The notes below the pieces were generated by a model, which was given only the letters and a program-made list of their open reading frames with translations, ran no database searches and was not told the DNA's origin. A program made the translations under genes and the position numbers. A stretch of 64,000 nucleotides of DNA from Kangsaoukella pontilimi. Its GTDB lineage: Bacteria > Pseudomonadota > Alphaproteobacteria > Rhodobacterales > Rhodobacteraceae. The stretch spans positions 372,001 to 436,000 of the forward strand of contig NZ_WUPT01000001.1 in the NCBI RefSeq assembly GCF_009830125.1, written 5' to 3'. Positions 16,829 to 25,786 of the stretch are shown piece by piece (the stretch's first letter is position 1; each line of letters opens with the position of its first letter).

Positions 16829-17226
16829 GCCCCTCCGGCCAAACCAACCCATGGCGGCGGCGCTTCAAGGGCGCCGCCATCGTCTATCTTGTTTCGCTCA
16901 TCGCGGCCGCGGTGCCGCTTCTGGGGTCGGACGTCTGCACCCAGTACAGGTTCGGTCTCTGGGCGCTGCCTCTTGCGCCGCTCCTGGTGGCCATGGGGGC
17001 ATTCGTGATCTTCGCGATGACGGTTGCGGCGTTTCGTGACAGCGCGGCCTTCGCCAATGCGACCTTCTTCATCCTGATCCTTGCGACGCTCGGGTCCGTC
17101 ATTCCGCTTGCCATAGCCGCGGACCGGCGGCCGGCGACGGCGCTCTGGTTCGGTCTTCTTCTGGCGGTCGTCGCCGTTATCTCGCTGATCGGCGCGTTCT
17201 TCTTCTGCGCCTCGATGTCGGTCTAG
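16795..17226 (+). CDS. small integral membrane protein of unknown function
   Basis: 143 residues from a TTG at 16795; the true start may be further in, but no in-frame ATG precedes the first helix. There are about four hydrophobic segments: AAIVYLVSLIAAAVPLL, LWALPLAPLLVAMGAFVIFA, FFILILATLGSVIPLAIA, and LLLAVVAVISLIGAFFF. It is tail-to-tail with hisH (4-bp overlap) and overlaps the DUF2147 gene, suggesting cotranscription with it. I do not recognise the family. Confidence 0.65.
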   Translation: MPRPKLDESSISPSGQTNPWRRRFKGAAIVYLVSLIAAAVPLLGSDVCTQYRFGLWALPLAPLLVAMGAFVIFAMTVAAFRDSAAFANATFFILILATLGSVIPLAIAADRRPATALWFGLLLAVVAVISLIGAFFFCASMSV

Positions 17227-17861
17227 GGCCGCCAGGCGAGCCAGTTCGCGATCAGCCTGAGGCCCGCTGCCTGACTTTTCTCGGGGTGAAACTGGGTTCC
17301 GACCATCGTGTCCCGTCCGACGATGGCCGTGACCGGCCCGCCATAGTCGCAATGCGCCAGCAATTCTGTAGGATCGGCCATTTCCATTTGGTAGGAATGG
17401 ACAAAATACGCGTGGTCACCCGTCTCGATCCCCTCGAGCACCGGGTGAGGGCTGTCGATCACCAGATCGTTCCAGCCCATGTGGGGCACCTTGAGCGCGG
17501 GGTCCGCGGGCTGAATCCGCCGCACCTCGCCCGCGATCCAGCCAAGGCCGGCGGTGGTCTCGTATTCGTGCCCTGCGCGGCCCATCAGCTGCATGCCCAC
17601 ACAGATGCCGAGGAACGGACGGGCCTTTACCTCGACCGCTTCGACGAGCGCGTCGAACAGGCCCCTCTGGCCCTTCAATTCGGTCATGCAGGCTGGAAAA
17701 GCCCCGTCGCCCGGCAAGACGATACGGTCGGCACGGGCGATATCCTCGGCTTTGTCCGAGACGATCACGTCTCCCGCATCCGTCTCTCGCGCCATGCGCT
17801 GGAACGCCTTTTCCGCCGAGTGAAGATTACCCGCCGCGTAATCGATCAGAACAGTCAGCAT
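17223..17861 (-). CDS. hisH: imidazole glycerol phosphate synthase glutaminase subunit HisH
   Basis: 212 residues, a class-I glutamine amidotransferase. The nucleophile Cys is in FLGICVGMQLM (about residue 87), and the His-Glu pair is in TQFHPEKSQAAG. LPGDGAF supplies the oxyanion loop. It hydrolyses glutamine and channels ammonia to HisF. It starts 41 bp downstream of hisB on the same strand. Confidence 0.97.
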   Translation of the reverse strand: MLTVLIDYAAGNLHSAEKAFQRMARETDAGDVIVSDKAEDIARADRIVLPGDGAFPACMTELKGQRGLFDALVEAVEVKARPFLGICVGMQLMGRAGHEYETTAGLGWIAGEVRRIQPADPALKVPHMGWNDLVIDSPHPVLEGIETGDHAYFVHSYQMEMADPTELLAHCDYGGPVTAIVGRDTMVGTQFHPEKSQAAGLRLIANWLAWRP

Positions 17862-17902
17862 GGTCTACCTTCTGTCAGGCAATGCCGCCTCGGGGCGCCG
17901 GC

Positions 17903-18490
17903 TCAGAGCGCGCCCTTGGTCGACGGGATCTCGTCCGCCTTGCGCGGGTCGGTCTCGACCGCGTCGCGCAGCGCACGGGCGACGGCCTTGAAGGCCGCTT
18001 CCGCGATGTGGTGGCTGTTCACGCCGCGCAGCGCATCCACGTGGAGCGTGATGCCGCCATGGGTCGAAAACGCTTGAAAGAACTCGCGCACCAGCTCGGT
18101 GTCGAACGTGCCGATCTTGGCCGTGGGCAGCGCCAAGTCCCAGGCCAGGAACGGACGCCCCGACAGATCGAGTGCCGCGCGCACCAGCGCGTCGTCCATG
18201 GGCAGGTGGCATTCGCCATAGCGCCTGATGCCCCGCTTGTCGCCAAGCGCCTGTGCCAAGGCCTGACCAAGCGCGATGCCCGTATCCTCGACCGTGTGGT
18301 GGTCGTCGATGTGCAGATCGCCTGTCGCACGCACCGTCATGTCGATCAGCGCGTGACGGGCAAGCTGGTCCAGCATGTGATCGAAAAAGCCGACGCCGGT
18401 CCGGTTGTCGTACCGGCCGGTCCCGTCGAGGTCGATCTCGACGGTAATATCGGTTTCTGCGGTCTTCCGCGTGATCTCGGCACGTCGCAT
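17903..18490 (-). CDS. hisB: imidazoleglycerol-phosphate dehydratase HisB
   Basis: 195 residues, a monofunctional dehydratase without the phosphatase domain of enterics. [16 protein letters not shown] and [16 protein letters not shown] carry metal-binding His/Glu residues, and [27 protein letters not shown] (read as [12 protein letters not shown] and [12 protein letters not shown]) gives the second set. It carries out step 7 of histidine synthesis. It is the first gene of the hisB-hisH pair. Confidence 0.97.
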   Translation of the reverse strand: MRRAEITRKTAETDITVEIDLDGTGRYDNRTGVGFFDHMLDQLARHALIDMTVRATGDLHIDDHHTVEDTGIALGQALAQALGDKRGIRRYGECHLPMDDALVRAALDLSGRPFLAWDLALPTAKIGTFDTELVREFFQAFSTHGGITLHVDALRGVNSHHIAEAAFKAVARALRDAVETDPRKADEIPSTKGAL

Positions 18491-18681
18491 GGCCGGGCTC
18501 CTCTCAAGGGTCGGGCGCTTATAGGCGGGCGGGCGGGCGAAGGGGAAGAGGCGGATGCATCAACCCACCTCGCCTGTGGTGCCTTTGCACGGGGTCTGCA
18601 CAACGCACATGCGCCGAAAAGCTAGGGGATGACGTGTGAGAAAGGTGCTGCAAGGATGCAAGCGATGAAGAGAGAGGCCGC

Positions 18682-19380
18682 ATGACAGAGCCGGTGATCC
18701 TGGTCGTCGACGATGACCCCCAGATTCGCGACATGCTGAGGATCGCGCTTGGCCGCGCCGGATTTCAGGCGCGGTTCGCCCGCGACGGGGCCGAGGGGTT
18801 GAGGGCGGCGCGCGCCGATGCGCCAGACCTCGTCGTCCTCGATATCGGTCTGCCCGAACGCGACGGGCTTGATCTTTGCCGCGCCGTCCGCACGACGAGC
18901 GACGTGCCGATCATCTTCCTGACCGCCCGCGACGACGAGGTGGATCGCATCGTCGGGCTCGAAATCGGCGGCGACGATTACGTTACGAAGCCCTTCAGCC
19001 CCCGCGAACTGGTCGCGCGCATTCGCGCCGTCCTGAAACGCGCGGGCTCGGGGACGGGCAAGGCGGCGCCGGTGGCGCTCAGCCACGGGGCGCTGGAACT
19101 TCGCCCGGAAGAGCATCTCTGCCTCGTATCGGGCGCGCCCGTCGCGCTGACCGCGACCGAGATCTCGATCCTGAGCGAGTTGATGGGCCAGCCCTCGCGC
19201 GTCTTCAGCCGCCCGCGCCTTGTCGACCGGGTCTGGGGCGAGGGGATGCCGGTCAGCGACCGGACCCTCGACAGTCATCTCAGGAACCTGCGGGGCAAGC
19301 TGGCGGCGGCGGGCTGTGGCGACGCGATCGAGACGCTGCACGGTGTCGGCCTGAGGATGGGATCATGCGCGCCCGCCTGA
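18682..19380 (+). CDS. OmpR/PhoB-family response regulator
   Basis: 232 residues. The receiver domain (1-120) has the acidic pocket DDDP, the phospho-acceptor Asp in VVLDIGLPERDG and the Lys in YVTKPFSPREL. The C-terminal winged helix (about 135-228) includes LTATEISILSELM, FSRPRLVDRVWGEG and SDRTLDSHLRNLRGKL. The gene overlaps the downstream kinase by 16 bp and so forms a two-component pair. The stimulus and targets are not indicated. Confidence 0.95.
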   Translation: MTEPVILVVDDDPQIRDMLRIALGRAGFQARFARDGAEGLRAARADAPDLVVLDIGLPERDGLDLCRAVRTTSDVPIIFLTARDDEVDRIVGLEIGGDDYVTKPFSPRELVARIRAVLKRAGSGTGKAAPVALSHGALELRPEEHLCLVSGAPVALTATEISILSELMGQPSRVFSRPRLVDRVWGEGMPVSDRTLDSHLRNLRGKLAAAGCGDAIETLHGVGLRMGSCAPA

Positions 19381-20342
19381 GACGCAAATGGCGGCCGCCC
19401 CTGTCGCTGGTCCTTGGCGGGTCGCTTCTGGCGGTTCTGGTCCTGCCGGTGCTGGGTGTTTTCGCAGTCGAGCTTCTGACCCCGGCAACCGGGCGGCGCT
19501 GGGCCGTCGGGATTGTGGTTCTCGGGGCCGGGGCGGCGACGCTCGTGCTCGGTTATCTGCTCTGGCGGCTGATCCTGTCGCCGGTCAGGGCGCTCGGCGC
19601 ACAGGCCGCCGCGATCAAGACCGGCAGTCCGGTTCTCGCCCTGGGACGGGCGGGCACGCCCGAAATCAGCGAGGTGGCGGAGCTGGTCCTCGACATGGCC
19701 GAGACGCTGACCGCGCGCGAGCTGGCGGTCCGCAGCTATACCGACCACGTGACCCACGAGTTGAAGACGCCGCTGACTGCGATCCGGGGCGCGGCTGAAC
19801 TTCTGGAGGGCGACGACACGGCCTCAGACGAGACCCGGCACCTGGCGCGCACGATCCTCGATGCCGAAGCGCGCGCCGAGAGGCTTCTGGCCGCCGCGCG
19901 TCAGGTCGTGGCTGCCCGGACGCCCGCTCATCGCGGAACCTCGCGGCTGTCGGATGGGCTTGCCGCGTGGCGAGAGCGCTTTCCCGATTTGGCTTTCTCC
20001 GTCGATGGGGGCGAGGTTGCGCTGCCCATCGCGCTCTCAGGCCTCGATATCGCCGTAGGTCATCTGGCCCAGAACGCCATCGCCGCGGGGGCCTCCCGCC
20101 TCGTGCTGAGGGCGAGCCAGGCGGACGGCCGGGCGACGCTCTTCGTCGAGGATGACGGGCCGGGCATCTCGGAGGGGAACGAGGCGCGGGTCTTCGAGCC
20201 GTTCTTCACGACGCGCCGCGACACCGGCGGGACCGGCATGGGGCTGGCGGTGGTCGAGACCATGCTGAGAGCGCAGGGCGCGGACATCACACTCGCGCCG
20301 GGGCAAAAGGGCCGGGGCGCCCGTTTCGCGATCGGTTTCTAG
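19365..20342 (+). CDS. membrane sensor histidine kinase
   Basis: 325 residues from the ATG at 19365, inside the end of the regulator gene. Two transmembrane helices near the N-terminus (about 12-35 and 44-66) are separated by only a few residues, so there is hardly any periplasmic domain. A HAMP-like linker follows. The DHp His is in YTDHVTHELKTPLTAIRG, and ATPase boxes include VEDDGPGISEGN, FEPFFTT and GTGMGLAVVETML. The short extracytoplasmic loop suggests sensing in the membrane or cytoplasm. Its stop overlaps the stop of the opposite gene by a few bases. Confidence 0.95.
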   Translation: MRARLRRKWRPPLSLVLGGSLLAVLVLPVLGVFAVELLTPATGRRWAVGIVVLGAGAATLVLGYLLWRLILSPVRALGAQAAAIKTGSPVLALGRAGTPEISEVAELVLDMAETLTARELAVRSYTDHVTHELKTPLTAIRGAAELLEGDDTASDETRHLARTILDAEARAERLLAAARQVVAARTPAHRGTSRLSDGLAAWRERFPDLAFSVDGGEVALPIALSGLDIAVGHLAQNAIAAGASRLVLRASQADGRATLFVEDDGPGISEGNEARVFEPFFTTRRDTGGTGMGLAVVETMLRAQGADITLAPGQKGRGARFAIGF

Positions 20343-20707
20343 TTCAGACCGACAGGAAACCGCGCCTCACCCCAGCCGTCGGTATTCGTGCGCGCCTCGA
20401 TATAGACCGTGTCGACGCCGTCGGGGACCGCGACACCCGAAAGCGAGCGGGTGAACGGCTGTTCATCGACATGCGGGTGGTAAAGGGTGCGGGTGCCGAG
20501 CACCGCGCCCCCTGCATCGACCACGCGCCAGCCGTCGGCATAATCGTCCCAGCCGGTGTCGCCATGGCGAAGGGTGACCGTGAACGTCCAGCCCGAGCCG
20601 GAGGACCGCGCCTCGGCCGCGACGATTTCGGCATCGTCTGCTGCTGCCTTGAGGGGCAGGGTAACCACGGCGAGGGCAAGAATTTTCGATATGACAGAAT
20701 TGGGCAT
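20339..20707 (-). CDS. exported small protein of unknown function
   Basis: 122 residues from the ATG at 20707 (MPNSVISKILALAVVTLPL); a longer start at 20746 would spoil the signal peptide, whose cleavage is about KAAAD. The mature domain is a compact beta-rich sequence: WTFTVTLRHGDTGWDDYADGW, then GTRTLYHPHVDEQPFTRSL, then VYIEARTNTDGWG. It resembles conserved Rhodobacterales hypotheticals. A periplasmic location is expected. It is divergent from glcD. Confidence 0.75.
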   Translation of the reverse strand: MPNSVISKILALAVVTLPLKAAADDAEIVAAEARSSGSGWTFTVTLRHGDTGWDDYADGWRVVDAGGAVLGTRTLYHPHVDEQPFTRSLSGVAVPDGVDTVYIEARTNTDGWGEARFPVGLN

Positions 20708-20767
20708 GTGGACCGGATACCCCGATTTCGGGCAGTATCGGGTCACATTTTCTTGTCTTTCCGCAAA

Positions 20768-20790
20768 ATTGGTTATATAAAATTACCAAT
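20768..20790. promoter_or_regulatory. imperfect palindrome just upstream of glcD
   Basis: ATTGGTTAT, a 5-bp spacer ATAAA, then ATTACCAAT: the arms match at 8 of 9 positions, in an AT-rich patch that stands out from the GC-rich surroundings. ATTGGT/ACCAAT half-sites are typical of GntR/FadR-type regulators (PdhR, GlcC class), though the spacing here is longer than in PdhR sites. It ends 20 bp before the glcD start, overlapping a plausible -10, which would suit a repressor. Confidence 0.45.
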
Positions 20791-20810
20791 ATTTGAGAAA
20801 GGAACGCGAA

Positions 20811-22256
20811 ATGGAGATGCCGGCCCCGAACCAAGGCGTCCTGTCCAAACGGTCGCGGATCATTGCGCGTCTGGAAGAAGTGCTTCCAAAAGACGCTGTG
20901 ATCTCGGACGTGATGGAAACGCGGGCCTATGAATGCGACGCGCTCACGGCCTACAAATGCCCGCCGCTCTGCGCGGTCCTGCCCTCGTCCACCGAAGAGG
21001 TCTCGGCGATTCTGAAGATCTGCCATGCCGAGGGCGTGCCGGTGGTGCCGCGCGGATCGGGAACGTCGCTCGCGGGCGGGGCGCTGCCCACAGCGGATTC
21101 GGTGATCCTTGGCGTGGCGCGGCTGAACGAGGTGCTGGAGACCGACTACGACAACCGTTTTATCCGGGTGCAGACGGGGCGCACCAATCTGAGCGTTACC
21201 GGTGCCGTCGAGGCGGATGGATTCTTCTATGCGCCCGACCCGTCCTCGCAACTGGCCTGCGCCATCGCTGGCAATATCGCGATGAATTCGGGCGGGGCGC
21301 ATTGCCTGAAATACGGGGTGACAACCAACAACCTGCTGGGCGTGACCATGGTCCAGATGGACGGCACGGTGGTCGAGATCGGCGGCGCGCATATGGATGC
21401 GGGCGGCTATGACTGGCTGGGGCTGATCTGCGGGTCGGAAGGACAGTTGGGCGTCGTCACCGAGGCGACCCTTCGCATCCTTCCCAAGCCTGAAGGCGCG
21501 CGGCCGGTTCTGATCGGCTACGATTCGAACGAAGTGGCGGGCGAATGCGTGTCCGACATCATCAAGGCGGGCGTGCTGCCGGTGGCCATCGAGTTCATGG
21601 ACCGCCCCTGTATCCGTGCGACGGAAGCCTTCGCCAAGGCGGGCTATCCCGATTGCGAGGCGCTTCTGATCGTCGAGGTCGAGGGATCGCCCGCGGAAAT
21701 CGACGAACAACTGGGCCTGATCCGGCAGATCGCGCAGAAGCACAATCCGGTCGAGTTCCGCGAAGCCGAGGATGCCGATCAGGCGGCGCGCATCTGGCTG
21801 GGGCGGAAGTCGGCCTTTGGCGCCATGGGGCAAATCAACGACTACATGTGCCTCGACGGTACGATCCCCGTCTCGTCGCTGCCCCATGTGCTGAAGCGGA
21901 TCGGCGAGATGTCGAAGGAGTTCGGCCTCGACGTGGCAAATGTCTTTCACGCGGGAGACGGCAACATGCACCCGCTGATCCTCTTCGATGCCAACAAGCC
22001 CGGCGATCTGGAGACCTGCGAGGCTTTCGGGGCGGAGATCCTGAAGCTTTGCGTCGAGGTGGGCGGGTGTCTGACGGGCGAGCATGGTGTGGGGATCGAA
22101 AAGCGCGACCTGATGCATGTTCAGTTCGCAGCCGTGGACCTTGAAGCGCAGATGCGTGTGAAGGACGTGTTCGATCCGGCCTGGCTGTTGAACCCCGCCA
22201 AGGTGTTCCCGCTGGACGCCAGCGAGGCACGCCGGGCGCGGGCGGAGGCCGCCTGA
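20811..22256 (+). CDS. glcD: glycolate oxidase FAD subunit GlcD
   Basis: 481 residues from the ATG at 20811, preceded by GAAAGGA. The FAD-binding PCMH domain includes LPSSTEEVSAILKICHAEGV, VVPRGSGTSLAGGALP and the later AGNIAMNSGGAHCLKYG. The C-terminal FAD-linked oxidase domain ends with HAGDGNMHPLILFD and GGCLTGEHGVGIEKRDLM, the catalytic-site signature. With GlcE and GlcF it oxidises glycolate to glyoxylate at the membrane. It is first of glcD-glcE-glcF; the GlcC regulator normally found nearby is not visible. Confidence 0.95.
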   Translation: MEMPAPNQGVLSKRSRIIARLEEVLPKDAVISDVMETRAYECDALTAYKCPPLCAVLPSSTEEVSAILKICHAEGVPVVPRGSGTSLAGGALPTADSVILGVARLNEVLETDYDNRFIRVQTGRTNLSVTGAVEADGFFYAPDPSSQLACAIAGNIAMNSGGAHCLKYGVTTNNLLGVTMVQMDGTVVEIGGAHMDAGGYDWLGLICGSEGQLGVVTEATLRILPKPEGARPVLIGYDSNEVAGECVSDIIKAGVLPVAIEFMDRPCIRATEAFAKAGYPDCEALLIVEVEGSPAEIDEQLGLIRQIAQKHNPVEFREAEDADQAARIWLGRKSAFGAMGQINDYMCLDGTIPVSSLPHVLKRIGEMSKEFGLDVANVFHAGDGNMHPLILFDANKPGDLETCEAFGAEILKLCVEVGGCLTGEHGVGIEKRDLMHVQFAAVDLEAQMRVKDVFDPAWLLNPAKVFPLDASEARRARAEAA

Positions 22257-22325
22257 GGGGGCTTTCTGCCCCCTCTGGGCCTGACGGCCCATTCACCCCC
22301 GAGGATATTTTAGAACAGGCGAAGG
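22257..22325 (+). repeat. two-hairpin intergenic repeat, copy 1
   Basis: Directly after the glcD stop: hairpin GGGGGC-TTTCT-GCCCCC (22257-22273), hairpin GGGCC-TGAC-GGCCC (22277-22290), then a tail CCCCCGAGGATATTTTAG and AACAGGCGAAGG. The same architecture and tail occur at 34663-34723. Here it lies inside the glc operon, and its tail supplies the purine-rich sequence in front of glcE. Confidence 0.7.
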
Positions 22326-22332
22326 ACAGGGC

Positions 22333-23475
22333 GTGCTTACTCCAGAGAGCGAAGAAGAACTGGCCGAGGCGATCGCCGGAGCGCGCGGCCCCCTCAGGGT
22401 CGTGGGTGGCGGCACGCGGCCCATCGGCAAGCCTGTTCAGGGCGAGGTCCTGTCGGTCGCGGGGCTGAGCGGCATCACGCTTTATGAACCGGGCGCGCTG
22501 ACCATCGTGGCGAAGGCGGGCACGCCTCTGGCAGAGGTAGAGGCGGCGCTGGCCGCCGAGGGGCAGATGCTGCCCTTCGAGCCGATGGACCACCGCAAGC
22601 TTCTGGGAACGACAGGCGAGCCGACCATAGGTGGTGTCGTTGCCGCGAACGTCTCTGGCCCGCGCCGGGTGCAGGCGGGCGCCTGCCGCGACAGCCTGAT
22701 CGGGGTCCGCTTCGTGGATGGCGGCGGTCATGTCGTGAAGAACGGCGGCCGCGTAATGAAAAATGTGACCGGCTACGATCTGGTCAAGCTGATGTCGGGC
22801 GCCATGGGCACGCTCGGCGTGTTGAGTGAGGTCAGCTTCAAGGTACTGCCGCGTCCTGCCGCTGCGGCGGCGCTGCTGATCGAGGGGCTCAGCCCGGACC
22901 GGGCCGTGGCGGCGATGGCGGCGGCGCTCCGTTCGCCTTTCGAGGTGTCGGGCGCGGCCCATGTGCCCGAAGGTATGGCCGGCGATCCGGTGACCATGAT
23001 CCGGATCGAGGGCTTCGAAAGCTCGGTCGCCTATCGCGCGGCGAGGCTGCAGGAGGTGCTCGAACCTTTCGGACAGTCGACCGTCGAGCGCCGCGCGAGC
23101 GAGGGCGGCGAAGGCGTGACCGACGGCTGGCGTTGGGTGCGCGACGTCGAGGGCTTTGCCGGCAAACCGGGCGACGTCTGGCGCCTGTCGGTCAAGCCGG
23201 GCGATGCGCCCGAGATCGCATCGCGCGCGGGCGCGGAAGGGGTCCTGTTCGACTGGGGCGGGGGTCTTGTCTGGCTGCTTGTGGCCGAGGGCACCGACCT
23301 CCGCGCCAGACTTGGCGACTTCCGGGGGCACGCGACGTTGGTGAGGGCCTCGGAAGAGACCCGCGCGCGGCTTGACGTCTTCCAGCCCGAGCCCGCGCCG
23401 CTCAAGGCGCTGGCCGAGGGGCTGAGGGCGCAATTCGATCCACGCGGCATTCTCAATCCGGGGCTGATGGGCTGA
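22333..23475 (+). CDS. glcE: glycolate oxidase FAD-binding subunit GlcE
   Basis: 380 residues from a GTG at 22333 (VLTPESEEELAEAIAGARG), with GAAGGACAGG upstream. The single PCMH-type FAD domain shows LRVVGGGTRPIGKP, LGTTGEPTIGGVVAANVSG and NVTGYDLVKLMSGAMGTLG. The C-terminal part is shorter and weakly conserved, as usual for GlcE, ending DPRGILNPGLMG. It overlaps glcF by 3 bp. It is a structural or electron-transfer partner of GlcD. Confidence 0.93.
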   Translation: MLTPESEEELAEAIAGARGPLRVVGGGTRPIGKPVQGEVLSVAGLSGITLYEPGALTIVAKAGTPLAEVEAALAAEGQMLPFEPMDHRKLLGTTGEPTIGGVVAANVSGPRRVQAGACRDSLIGVRFVDGGGHVVKNGGRVMKNVTGYDLVKLMSGAMGTLGVLSEVSFKVLPRPAAAAALLIEGLSPDRAVAAMAAALRSPFEVSGAAHVPEGMAGDPVTMIRIEGFESSVAYRAARLQEVLEPFGQSTVERRASEGGEGVTDGWRWVRDVEGFAGKPGDVWRLSVKPGDAPEIASRAGAEGVLFDWGGGLVWLLVAEGTDLRARLGDFRGHATLVRASEETRARLDVFQPEPAPLKALAEGLRAQFDPRGILNPGLMG

Positions 23476-24830
23476 TGCAGACAACTTTTACCGAAGAGCA
23501 ACTGAAGGACCCGGCTATTGCCCGGTCGAATGAGGTGCTGCGCTCCTGCGTGCATTGCGGCTTCTGCACGGCGACCTGCCCGACCTACCAGGTGCTGGGC
23601 GACGAGCTGGATTCGCCCCGCGGACGCATCTACCTGATCAAGGACATGCTGGAGAACGACCGGCCCGCGGATGCGAAGACGGTCAAGCATATCGACCGCT
23701 GCCTGTCGTGCCTCGCCTGCATGACCACCTGCCCGTCGGGTGTGCATTACATGCACCTTGTCGATCATGCCCGCGCGCATATCGAGAAGACCTACAAACG
23801 GCCCCTGTTCGAGCGGGTGCTCCGCTGGACGCTGGCGCGCATCCTGCCCTATCCGACGCGATTTCGTGTCGCGCTTCTGGGGGCCAAGATCGGTCGGCCC
23901 TTCGCCTTTCTGATGCCCGACGCGCGGCTGAAGGCAATGCTGGCCATGGCGCCGAAGAAGGTGCCGCCGGTCAGCCGCAACGACGATCCGCAAACCTTTG
24001 AACCCAAGGACGAAAAGCGGATGCGCGTGGCGCTCATGACGGGCTGCGCGCAGCGGGCGCTCAACACCGATATCAACGACGCGACCATCCGGCTTCTGCG
24101 CCGCTTCGGGGCCGAGGTGGTGATCGCCGAGGGAATGGGCTGCTGCGGGGCGCTGGTCCATCACATGGGCAAAGAGGACGAAAGCCACGCCGCGGCGGCC
24201 AAGAACATCAAGGCGTGGATGGCCGAGGACAGGAGCGAAGGCCTCGACGCGGTGGTCATCAACACGAGCGGCTGCGGCACCACTGTCAAGGATTACGGCC
24301 ACATGTTCCGCAACGAGGCGCTGGCCGAGGACGCCGCGCGGGTCAGCGACCTTGCCGCCGACATCTCGGAAGTGCTGATGAAGCTCGACCTGCCGGAAGG
24401 TGCGCCGAAGGGCATCCGCGTCGCCTATCATGCCGCGTGCTCGCTGCAGCACGGGCAGCAGATCAAGACCTTCCCGAAAGACCTTCTGAAAAAAGCGGGA
24501 TTCGAGGTGGTCGAGCCTGCTGACCCGCATCTCTGCTGCGGATCGGCGGGGACGTACAACCTGATGCAGCCCGAGATCTCGGCCAAGCTCAAGGCGCGGA
24601 AGGTTCGCACGCTGGAGGCCAAGGCGCCCGACATCATCGCCGCCGGGAATATCGGCTGCATGATGCAGATCGGGTCCGGCACCGATGTGCCCATCGTCCA
24701 CACGGTCGAGCTTCTGGACTGGGCCACCGGCGGGCCGAAGCCGCCCGCGCTGGAAGGCTGGGAGCCGGGGCAGGGCAAGCCGGCGGTGACGGACGGGCGC
24801 AAAAATACCACGATTCCGATCCTCAAATAG
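23475..24830 (+). CDS. glcF: glycolate oxidase iron-sulfur subunit GlcF
   Basis: 451 residues. Two 4Fe-4S motifs are near the N-terminus: CVHCGFCTATCPTY and CLSCLACMTTCPSG. Two CCG cysteine-rich domains follow: GMGCCGALVHHMG with NTSGCGTTV, and HAACSLQHGQ with HLCCGSAGTYN. It passes electrons from GlcDE to the respiratory chain. It starts within the glcE stop. The last gene of the glc run, it is followed 69 bp later by an unrelated protease gene. Confidence 0.95.
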   Translation: MQTTFTEEQLKDPAIARSNEVLRSCVHCGFCTATCPTYQVLGDELDSPRGRIYLIKDMLENDRPADAKTVKHIDRCLSCLACMTTCPSGVHYMHLVDHARAHIEKTYKRPLFERVLRWTLARILPYPTRFRVALLGAKIGRPFAFLMPDARLKAMLAMAPKKVPPVSRNDDPQTFEPKDEKRMRVALMTGCAQRALNTDINDATIRLLRRFGAEVVIAEGMGCCGALVHHMGKEDESHAAAAKNIKAWMAEDRSEGLDAVVINTSGCGTTVKDYGHMFRNEALAEDAARVSDLAADISEVLMKLDLPEGAPKGIRVAYHAACSLQHGQQIKTFPKDLLKKAGFEVVEPADPHLCCGSAGTYNLMQPEISAKLKARKVRTLEAKAPDIIAAGNIGCMMQIGSGTDVPIVHTVELLDWATGGPKPPALEGWEPGQGKPAVTDGRKNTTIPILK

Positions 24831-24899
24831 GTGCCGTCGCCGCCAAATTCTTGCCGCACCTCGCGCTTAGGCTGATGCTGAGTGAAAAAGAGGTAGGCA

Positions 24900-25754
24900 A
24901 TGCGACGGTTCCTGACGGCGGCTCTGGCCGCGCTTTTCTTTGGCGTCCCTGCCGCTGCACAAGCGGAGGAGGCGTCGAGCCTAACCACGTTGATGACTGC
25001 CTACGAGGCGCGCGGCTGGGAAGGCGTGGGGCGGCTGAACATCGGGCGGAGCGGTATGTGCACCGGCGCGCTCGTGGCGCCCGACCTCGTCCTGACGGCG
25101 GCCCATTGCATCTATGACCGGTCCGGCGACCTTGTTGCCCCCAATGAGATCCAGTTCCTCGCTGGGTGGCGCAACGGGCGCGCCTCGGCCTATCGTGGGG
25201 TCCGGAGGGCGATCGCCCACCCGAGCTATGAATATACCGGCCCCGAAAGCGATTTGCGCGTGGCCAATGACATCGCGCTTCTCAAGCTCGATAGCCCCAT
25301 CCGGCTGGCCAATGTCCAGCCCTTCGCCACCGCCGATCGCCCGCGCAAGGGCAGCTCGGTCGGTGTCGTGTCCTATGCCCATGACCGTGCGGACACGCCG
25401 TCCCTGCAGGAGGTGTGTCACGTTCTGGCGCGCCAGAGCGGAAGCCTGATCCTGTCCTGTGACGTGGATTTCGGCTCTTCGGGCGCGCCGATCTTTACCG
25501 AGGTGGCGGGTGAACCGCGGATCGTCTCGGTCGTCTCGGCCAAGGCGATGATCCGGGGACGGCCTGTCTCGATCGGGACAAACCTAGAGCGGCCGCTGGC
25601 GGAGCTGATGGAGATGATGAACACGCCCGGCACGGCAAGTGCGGTCGCTGTAACAACAGCACGGCGGGTCGTGCCGGGCCGTATCGGCTCAGGCCTGACC
25701 GGAGGCGGCGGCGGCCTGAACAGCGGCGGCGGGGCGAAATTCCTGAAACCTTGA
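24900..25754 (+). CDS. exported trypsin-like serine protease (S1 family)
   Basis: 284 residues with a signal peptide cleaved about AAAQAEE. The catalytic triad can be read: His in LTAAHCIYD, Asp in VANDIALLKLD, and Ser in DFGSSGAPIFT. Cys pairs (CTGALV with AAHC; CHVLA with LSCDV) suggest disulfides. The C-terminal tail is glycine-rich (GLTGGGGGLNSGGG) and probably disordered. It is periplasmic or secreted; the substrate is unknown. A second S1 protease follows immediately, so the two form a tandem pair. Confidence 0.9.
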   Translation: MRRFLTAALAALFFGVPAAAQAEEASSLTTLMTAYEARGWEGVGRLNIGRSGMCTGALVAPDLVLTAAHCIYDRSGDLVAPNEIQFLAGWRNGRASAYRGVRRAIAHPSYEYTGPESDLRVANDIALLKLDSPIRLANVQPFATADRPRKGSSVGVVSYAHDRADTPSLQEVCHVLARQSGSLILSCDVDFGSSGAPIFTEVAGEPRIVSVVSAKAMIRGRPVSIGTNLERPLAELMEMMNTPGTASAVAVTTARRVVPGRIGSGLTGGGGGLNSGGGAKFLKP

Positions 25755-25786
25755 CGCGTGCCGCACGCTCGGACAGCGTTTCCGAC

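Noticed and set aside
20463-22292. 609-residue minus-strand open frame
   Set aside because: It is antisense to glcD, whose FAD motifs are clear.
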